A DNA stretch of 18,088 bases, from positions 1 through 18,088 of the forward strand of contig CAZYWP010000060.1 of NCBI GenBank assembly GCA_964651495.1, read 5' to 3'. Positions 13,069 to 18,088 of this stretch are shown piece by piece. The DNA is from CAZNVB01 sp964651495 (GTDB lineage Bacteria; Acidobacteriota; Aminicenantia; Aminicenantales; UBA8522). Positions within the stretch are counted from its first letter, which is position 1. Every line of letters starts with the position of its first letter. The notes beneath the pieces are model-generated. The model worked only from the letters and a program-made list of their open reading frames with translations, made no database searches and was not told where the DNA came from. The position numbers and the translations under genes are program-made.

Positions 13069-14610
13069 CTATGACTTCTCCGGCGTCACCAGCTTGCCCA
13101 ACTCGACAGCCTCCTCGGGATAGGAGAGGATTTTCGTTTCCAGCCGGATGCGTTTCTTCAGAAAATCATCCGCCTCGATGAACTGCCGGAGGTTCTCCTT
13201 CATCCTCTCCAGCACGAACGGAGCGTCTTTTTTCTTCATTTCGGGAAGGAGCAGGAAAAAGCGGCCTTGGTCGCAGAGAACACGATCGCCCCGCCGGCGC
13301 AGGGATTTCTTCAGCAGCAGTTCCATGTCGTTCATCGCGGTTCGGACCCGGACGGGAGATTCGTTAATCAGGCCGGCGGCATCAGGCACGGAAAAAACCA
13401 GCAGGGAGAAGGCGCCTTTTCTGTCAACTGCTTCCTGGAACAGGGCGGACAGGTATTCCTGGAAGCGGTCCTGGAAACTCATTTTGGGCAGGGTGAAGAG
13501 AACGGTCGTGCCGCGGCCGACCTCGCTTTCGATGCGGATCTCCCCTTTATGCAGCTCGACCAGCCCCTTGACGATGGCCAGGCCCAGCCCGGTTCCCCGG
13601 TCTCCCGGGCCGTTTTTACGGCCGAACTGGGTGAATTTGTTAAAAATCCTGGGCAGGTCCTCGGCGGCGATGCCGACTCCCGAATCGCTCACCCGGCAGG
13701 CTGTCTCGCTCTCCCTGTCCTGAGCTGCGATCTCGACATATCCCTGGTTGGTGAACTTGACGGCATTGCCGACCAGGTTGGTGAAGATCTGGTTGAGCTT
13801 GTCTTCTTCGGCCCAGGCGAGGATCGACTGCTCCGGGAGTGCGACCCGCAGCTCGAGCCCCTTGTCCTTGGCTATCCCCTCAAAGGTCAGGGCCGTCATC
13901 CTGATCAGAGCGGTGAGGTCCACATCTTCTTTTCTCAGCTCGACTTTACCCGCCTCGATCTTGGAGACGTCTAAGAGCTCGTTGATGATCCTGGCCAGCC
14001 GTTCGATGTTTTTTTTAGCGATGCCCAGGATTTCGGTCTGCTGGTCGTTGATCTGGCCCGGTACCCTTTCCAGGACGAGGCTGATGGCCTCCTTGGTGAT
14101 CGAGAGGGGCGTCCGGAGCTCGTGGGAGACGGTGTTGATCAGGTCGTCCTTGAGCTTTTCCATCCGGATATGCCTTTCGACCTCGATCTTGAGCTGTTCG
14201 GCCTGCTGGCGCGCGGTGATGTCTCGGACCGTGACCAGGGACGCCGGCGCGTCCTGCCACTCGATATCGACGACCTGCATCTCTCCGGTCTTCACCTGGC
14301 CCTCCGGGCCGGGGATTTCGATCTCGGCCAATTTTCCGCCGGACAGGGGAAAACCGAACGGCTTCCCCAGGAAATCGTTCTCGCTCTTTCCGAAGAGGGC
14401 CCCGGCGGCAGGGTTGGCGAAAATAACGGCGCCCGCCTGGTCAACGATGAGGATGGAAGCGGCGTTTTTCCCGATGATGTTGAAGAAGCGGGCTTCGGCG
14501 CCAGCCAGCTGTTTCGTCAGGGACTCGAGCCGGGCCTGCGCGTCCTCTGGGGGGGACTTCAGGCCTCTGGCCTTAAGACCGATCCGCTTGGCCAGGGCAA
14601 AATTCAGCAT
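13069..14610 (-). CDS. soluble PAS-sensor histidine kinase with degenerate GGDEF-like tail
   Basis: A 513-residue protein with no transmembrane segment, so a cytosolic sensor. A short coiled segment (about 20-45) leads to a PAS domain (about 42-135: IIGKNAASILIVDQAGAVIF, then LVTVRDITARQQAEQ). The HisKA domain has the phospho-acceptor H163 in TVSHELRTPLSITKE. The HATPase domain has the N box N282 (NLVGNAVKFT), D309 in SDSGVGI and the G2 loop GTGLGLAIV (339-347). Residues 376-505 resemble a GGDEF (diguanylate cyclase) fold: FSLLVFSVPDA, LLLKKSLRRRGDRV and FFLLLPEMKKKDA; the signature GGDEF position reads DQGRF (447-451), so cyclase activity is not expected. It is followed after two bases by the double-receiver gene. 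No Shine-Dalgarno is seen before the ATG. The signal sensed is unknown. Confidence 0.91.
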   Translation of the reverse strand: MLNFALAKRIGLKARGLKSPPEDAQARLESLTKQLAGAEARFFNIIGKNAASILIVDQAGAVIFANPAAGALFGKSENDFLGKPFGFPLSGGKLAEIEIPGPEGQVKTGEMQVVDIEWQDAPASLVTVRDITARQQAEQLKIEVERHIRMEKLKDDLINTVSHELRTPLSITKEAISLVLERVPGQINDQQTEILGIAKKNIERLARIINELLDVSKIEAGKVELRKEDVDLTALIRMTALTFEGIAKDKGLELRVALPEQSILAWAEEDKLNQIFTNLVGNAVKFTNQGYVEIAAQDRESETACRVSDSGVGIAAEDLPRIFNKFTQFGRKNGPGDRGTGLGLAIVKGLVELHKGEIRIESEVGRGTTVLFTLPKMSFQDRFQEYLSALFQEAVDRKGAFSLLVFSVPDAAGLINESPVRVRTAMNDMELLLKKSLRRRGDRVLCDQGRFFLLLPEMKKKDAPFVLERMKENLRQFIEADDFLKKRIRLETKILSYPEEAVELGKLVTPEKS

Positions 14611-14640
14611 TTATCAATTTAGTCGCGTTAAGGCGCCTTT

Positions 14641-14669
14641 ATTTTAAAGAAGATTGCCGGGCAACGCAA
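14641..14669 (-). promoter_or_regulatory. candidate promoter of the kinase operon
   Basis: On the minus strand TTGCGT (14669 to 14664, 3/6) and TAAAAT (14646 to 14641, 5/6) are 17 bp apart in the 67-bp gap between the DsrE-like gene and the kinase. The leader would be about 24 bases. The kinase could also be read through from the DsrE-like gene. Confidence 0.35.
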
Positions 14670-14677
14670 GCGCCGGG

Positions 14678-15160
14678 CTAAATGAACAGGCTGACGTCGG
14701 ACTGCTGGGCCTGCTCGATGAAATAGGCCACGCCGACGCAGGCGGCCACCTGGTCGATCAACTTGTCCTTGGGGATTTCCATCACCGCCATGCTCATCTG
14801 GCAGCCGTACATGCGGACCCCCAGGTCGAGAGCGGTCTGGCGGAGCTGGGAAAGCGACGGGACGCGGCGGGCTTTCATCATCTTCTTGAACATCCAGCGG
14901 CCGATCCCGCCGTAGCTCATCTTGCTCGGGGTGGCGCGCTCGATGTCGCCCCCGTACATCCAGCCGAGCAGGCGGCCAAAGAGGCTGCGGCCCGTTCGGG
15001 CCTTTTTTTTGAGGGCACGGAGGCCCCAGAAGGTGAAGAACATAACCACCTCCATGTTGGAGGCGGCGGCCCCGGCGGCGATGCTGAAGGCGGCGAACAG
15101 CTTGTCCATGTCCCCGCTGATGACGACCATGGAGAGCTTTTTCTTTTTTTCCTCGGCCAT
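14678..15160 (-). CDS. DsrE/DsrF-like family protein
   Basis: A 160-residue soluble protein of the DsrE-like superfamily, small alpha/beta proteins that often carry or sense sulfur through a cysteine thiol. The N-terminal strand KKLSMVVISGDMDKLFAAF and AAGAAASNMEVVMFFTFWGL are typical of the branch often annotated as DsrE/DsrF/DrsH-like. After a basic insert (KKKARTGRSLFGRLLGW) comes the conserved Cys120 in VRMYGCQMSMAVMEI. A second Cys141 (QVAACVGVAYFIEQA) lies where relatives commonly have a small residue. The start at 15160 has an excellent AAAGGAGGG nine bases upstream. It sits directly upstream of the histidine kinase on the same strand, so a role in redox or sulfur signalling is plausible, though no sulfur-oxidation or reduction genes are in the window. 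Confidence 0.85.
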   Translation of the reverse strand: MAEEKKKKLSMVVISGDMDKLFAAFSIAAGAAASNMEVVMFFTFWGLRALKKKARTGRSLFGRLLGWMYGGDIERATPSKMSYGGIGRWMFKKMMKARRVPSLSQLRQTALDLGVRMYGCQMSMAVMEIPKDKLIDQVAACVGVAYFIEQAQQSDVSLFI

Positions 15161-15203
15161 AGTCTTGCGCCCTCCTTTATCAGGTCCAAACGCTACAATT
15201 TAT

Positions 15204-15233
15204 ATTATACCAAATCTATAAGTTTTATAGAAA
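15204..15233 (-). promoter_or_regulatory. predicted promoter with overlapping inverted repeat, DsrE-like gene
   Basis: On the minus strand a perfect -10 TATAAT (15209 to 15204) lies in an AT-rich patch 44 bp before the start codon, with only a weak -35 (TTTCTA, 18-bp spacing). The spacer and -35 area is occupied by a perfect inverted repeat CTATAA-GTT-TTATAG (15216-15230). The weak -35 together with a dyad at this position is what one expects of a regulated promoter. Confidence 0.45.
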
Positions 15234-15238
15234 TCATA

Positions 15239-15257
15239 GGGAATGGGAGCAGGCACC
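15239..15257. repeat. partial relative of the repeat element's left end
   Basis: GGGAATGGGAGCAGGCACC resembles the start of repeat copy B 53 bases later (GGGAATGGGTGGCAGGGCG at 15292-15310). It may be the remnant of another copy or of a related element next to copy B. The match is short. Confidence 0.4.
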
Positions 15258-15293
15258 TTCCTTTTTGCGAAAGTCTCCCCTGGCTGATTATGG

Positions 15294-15400
15294 GAATGGG
15301 TGGCAGGGCGCCAGTCCCCGCAACGCCCGGAGCGTAGGGGACCCCTCTCTTGACGGGTGCGGAGCGAGGACGTACGGGGACGCGCCCTGACAGGACCCAT
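15294..15400. repeat. two-copy intergenic inverted-repeat element, copy B (uninterrupted)
   Basis: A 107-bp element matching copy A (4624-4664 plus 4774-4841) with five mismatches in total. Its ends are imperfect inverted repeats: from 15296, ATGGGT, CAGGGCGC and GTCCCCG recur in the same order in the reverse complement of 15375-15400, with small spacer differences. The whole can fold into a long hairpin. The centre contains the palindrome GGGGACCCC (15337-15345) and a direct repeat GGAGCG. It lies between the 3' end of the peptidase gene and the promoter of the DsrE-like gene. Confidence 0.8.
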
Positions 15401-15423
15401 TTCTATCAGCTAAGCAGAGGTGA

Positions 15424-18033
15424 CTACTCCGGCTGCGGATACAGGAGCGCGTTCAACAGGAATTTGTAGGTGCCGTGGGATTGGGCCCGGTGCTGGCAGA
15501 CGAACCCGATCATGATGATGTGGCCCTTCTTGTACTGGGTGTCGACCACGGCCGCCTTCCGGGCGATCATGTCTTCGCCCAGGAGCCAGCCGCTAAGCAG
15601 GACGTCGCTTTCCGGGTAGGAGGCCACGACCTTGCGGTCCCATTCGGCCGGCGGGACCCGCGTGTTAATGGCCAGGCTGTCCGAAAACATCGCCGCCGCT
15701 TTTACGGGCATGCCGTAGCCGATGGGCACGGTGTTGTCGACTTCGATTCGCAGGAGTGAAGTGGGGCAGAAAAATCTCGTGCGCTCCACGCGCTCCAGGG
15801 CATTCCGGGCCGGGGGGTCGAGGTCTTTGAGGGCCAGCTCCGAGGCGCCGTTGAGCGTCACCAGGATGCCCCCCGCCTCGACGAAGGCCTTCAGGGCTTC
15901 GACTCCCTCTTTTTCGATGCCGCCCTCGTATTCCGGCGGATAATTCGACATGAAATAGCGCGTAAACTCGGAAGTGGCACTGGGTTTGCCCGTCTTGATG
16001 ATGTCGGCGCTTTCGTCGGCGAAGACGATGACGTCGAAGCTCGACTTCAGGTCGACTTTTTTATCTTTTGTCCCCTTGAAGGCGTCGTTGTGGATCGTTT
16101 TGTAGGGAACGTCCAGGTCGTCGAAGACGTAGCGGGTCCAGCCTTCGTCCATATTGCCGCGCCAGGATTGATAGAGGGCGACGCGCGGGAAGGCGAGCGG
16201 CGACTTGGGCACGGCCCCGGCATCGGCCAGCTCATAGACCGGGATCCGATATTTATCGATCAGGACGGGCAGGGATTTCTGGACATCCGGCGTGTTCTTG
16301 ACGATGAAGCTTCCGGCCGCCGCTTCGAATCCCTGGCCTTTGACCTTGTCTTTGGACCGGTACACCTCCGCTTTCTCTTTGAGCAGAGCAAACGCGGCGC
16401 TGTAAGCGGCGTTGGCCCGGCAGTCGAGGACCAAATAGCCGGATGAGGTGACCGGGTTTTCGACCGGGGGAAGCGGCGCTTTTTGGATCATTTCGAGCGG
16501 GGCTTCGAACGGCTCGTCCACCTGGTCGCAGGTAACTCCCATCTGGAGCGGCAGCGTCCAGCCGGCGTTGTCATAAGGCGGAGTCGGCGGCCCGCCGGGA
16601 TACTGCCGCAAATCCGGGTATTTTTGCCGCTCGAGGAGGGCCCAGGCGTAGGGCTTGTAGGGCTGGGCCATCTTGACGACGAACGAGCCCGTTGGGTAGA
16701 ACTTCCCTCCGGCGATAAAATCCGCCTTGGCCTGGTGGACCTCTACGCCTCCCAACATCAGCACGTCGATCATCCGCAGCGCGGTCGGATAATCGTGCTG
16801 GGCGGCGGGGATGACGAAGGCGAAGGGCTGATTCTTGTCGACCTTCTCGACCGAGTTCTTGTACATCTGATAGAAATTGAAGAGGAAATCTTCTTTATGC
16901 AGATACGCCGTCTTGACCAGGCTGAGCGAGAGCGTCAGCTCGTAATCGACCAGGTCGCGTAGCCGCCACCAGCCGCCCGGCCAGGGGTCGATGAACTCCA
17001 TCCGCTTTTCGTAATAGGACTGGGGGATTTCGTTGGGTTCGATGTAGACCGGGGTGGCCACCCGGGCCGAGGCCATCTCGCTGAGCAGGCCGACGACGTT
17101 GTGGAGCCAGGAGGTGTCGTCGCAGGCGCCGATCCACCAGCCGGTGTAGCTCCGGCCGTGGACCACGCCCCTGAACCCGTTTTTCTGCAGGTCATAGGAC
17201 ATGCTGGCGCCGCAGAGGTTGACGCCCCGCCAGAGCAGCGGCTGGACGTTGGGAACCGGCGGGTCCATGAATGGCGGGACGAAGAGCCGTGCGCCCGTCG
17301 ACCCCATCTGGTGCTCGTCGATGTGGACCTGCGGCAGCCAGTCATGGTAGAGGACCCTGGTCACGGCCCTGGTTTCGCTCAGGTTGAACATGAACCAGTC
17401 GCGGTTGTTGTCGTGCCCGGCATAATGATGATAGAGCCAGGGCATCGAGCCGCCCTCGTACTTGGTCCCGACGTATTTTCTGTACCAGTCCACGACCATC
17501 TGGTTTCCGTCCGGGTTAGGCGAGGGCACGAGGAGGACGACGACATCCTGGAGGACTTTCGCGGTATCGAAAGGCGTGTCGCCGGTGACCAGCTTGTAGG
17601 CGAATTCCATGGACATCTGGGAGGCGGCGATCTCCGTAGCGTGGAGACTGCAGGTGATGAGAACGAAGACTTTCCCTTCTTTCGCCAGCTTCTTGGCCTC
17701 GTCGACGGGAAGCGCCCGCGGGTCGCGCAGCCGGCGGACAATCTGCCGGTAGCCGTCGAGCCGGGCCATGTTTTCTTCCGACGTGATGACGGCCATGATC
17801 ATCGGCTTCTTGAGCGTGCTTTCGCCGATGGTGAAGAGCTGAAGCTTCGGCGATTCCTGGTCGAGCTTTTCAAAATACGCTTTGATCTGACTGTAGTCGG
17901 CGAGCTTGCGGTCGGCGCCGACCCCGTGGCCGAGGAATTTATCCGGCGCCGTCTGGGCCGGGGCCACAAGCGGAATGACAAAAAGAAGAAAAGCCCCGGC
18001 CAAAAACCTGCTGATCCTGTAGTCTGAAGTCAT
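15424..18033 (-). CDS. exported M14-family zinc carboxypeptidase with C-terminal GATase1-like region
   Basis: An 869-residue protein with a signal peptide (residues 1-27, core FLAGAFLLFVIPLV, probable cleavage after APAQ), so periplasmic or secreted. The start at 18033 has AAGGAGG six bases upstream. The M14 catalytic domain (about 45-400) shows H131 and E134 in SLHATEIAASQ as the HxxE zinc motif, the substrate-pocket segment SPNPDGNQM, HDNNRDWFMFN at 207-217, and a third zinc histidine candidate, H237 or H241, in VHIDEHQMGS. M14 enzymes remove C-terminal residues from peptides. The C-terminal part (about 640-780) has an alpha/beta sandwich look, with IVFADESADIIKTG and YEGGIEKEGVEALKAFVEAG resembling class I glutamine-amidotransferase-like domains seen in large bacterial M14 proteins. 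It probably serves peptide scavenging. The right 55 bp of the window hold only its upstream region. Confidence 0.9.
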   Translation of the reverse strand: MTSDYRISRFLAGAFLLFVIPLVAPAQTAPDKFLGHGVGADRKLADYSQIKAYFEKLDQESPKLQLFTIGESTLKKPMIMAVITSEENMARLDGYRQIVRRLRDPRALPVDEAKKLAKEGKVFVLITCSLHATEIAASQMSMEFAYKLVTGDTPFDTAKVLQDVVVLLVPSPNPDGNQMVVDWYRKYVGTKYEGGSMPWLYHHYAGHDNNRDWFMFNLSETRAVTRVLYHDWLPQVHIDEHQMGSTGARLFVPPFMDPPVPNVQPLLWRGVNLCGASMSYDLQKNGFRGVVHGRSYTGWWIGACDDTSWLHNVVGLLSEMASARVATPVYIEPNEIPQSYYEKRMEFIDPWPGGWWRLRDLVDYELTLSLSLVKTAYLHKEDFLFNFYQMYKNSVEKVDKNQPFAFVIPAAQHDYPTALRMIDVLMLGGVEVHQAKADFIAGGKFYPTGSFVVKMAQPYKPYAWALLERQKYPDLRQYPGGPPTPPYDNAGWTLPLQMGVTCDQVDEPFEAPLEMIQKAPLPPVENPVTSSGYLVLDCRANAAYSAAFALLKEKAEVYRSKDKVKGQGFEAAAGSFIVKNTPDVQKSLPVLIDKYRIPVYELADAGAVPKSPLAFPRVALYQSWRGNMDEGWTRYVFDDLDVPYKTIHNDAFKGTKDKKVDLKSSFDVIVFADESADIIKTGKPSATSEFTRYFMSNYPPEYEGGIEKEGVEALKAFVEAGGILVTLNGASELALKDLDPPARNALERVERTRFFCPTSLLRIEVDNTVPIGYGMPVKAAAMFSDSLAINTRVPPAEWDRKVVASYPESDVLLSGWLLGEDMIARKAAVVDTQYKKGHIIMIGFVCQHRAQSHGTYKFLLNALLYPQPE

Positions 18034-18088
18034 GCCAGCCTCCTTGCGAAATGAGTAGAGATTTCCCTATCTAACACTCCGCAAAGGA

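Noticed and set aside
13748..14647. 299-codon plus-strand open frame over the histidine kinase
   Set aside because: Antisense to an unmistakable kinase; the sequence is Ser/Arg-rich low-information translation typical of shadows.
17101..18027. 308-codon plus-strand open frame over the M14 peptidase
   Set aside because: Antisense shadow of a gene with clear zinc motifs and signal peptide; no family resemblance.

Overview
The window is GC-rich bacterial chromosomal DNA with no phage, CRISPR or complete transposon. Several features fit an uncultured lineage of the Acidobacteria/Candidatus Aminicenantes type: a DUF5107-plus-TPR secreted protein, a large exported M14-type peptidase, an animal-type single-chain transketolase and REC-only regulators without output domains. 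This is an inference from gene content only; no marker gene in the window settles the taxonomy.

Layout. The left edge holds the 3' part of a dGTPase-like HD phosphohydrolase (to 1025), followed by a probable terminator. Next (1144-4514) comes a long exported DUF5107/TPR protein whose frame is broken by an apparent one-base loss in a G run at 1671-1674. A gene-free stretch (4515-4930) carries one copy of a short inverted-repeat element. Two small ferritin-like genes form a minus-strand pair (5887-4931), divergent from the plus-strand metabolic block.

That block holds transketolase (6250-8079), a GlcD-type FAD oxidase (about 8212-9642) with its own strong promoter, an SDR nucleotide-sugar-epimerase-like protein (9754-10857) and a tandem ACT protein (10868-11248). 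A 27-codon ORF ends on the transketolase start codon.

The rest is on the minus strand. In transcription order it is an exported M14 peptidase fused to a glutamine-amidotransferase-like region (18033-15424), the second repeat copy, a DsrE-like protein (15160-14678), a soluble PAS histidine kinase with a degenerate GGDEF-like tail (14610-13069), a double-receiver protein abutting it (13066-12077), and a second double-receiver protein with its own likely promoter (12014-11253).

How it works together. The kinase and the two double-receiver proteins look like one phosphorelay: four receiver domains (one without its phospho-acceptor aspartate) and no DNA-binding output in the window. DsrE just upstream suggests, but does not prove, a sulfur or redox link. 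The ferritin-like pair probably acts in iron or peroxide handling. The rest are housekeeping or degradative enzymes: dNTP turnover, the non-oxidative pentose phosphate pathway, 2-hydroxy-acid oxidation, sugar-nucleotide chemistry and peptide scavenging. The least explained items are the two-copy repeat element, the receiver/kinase cluster with two degenerate signalling domains, and the possible transketolase leader ORF.
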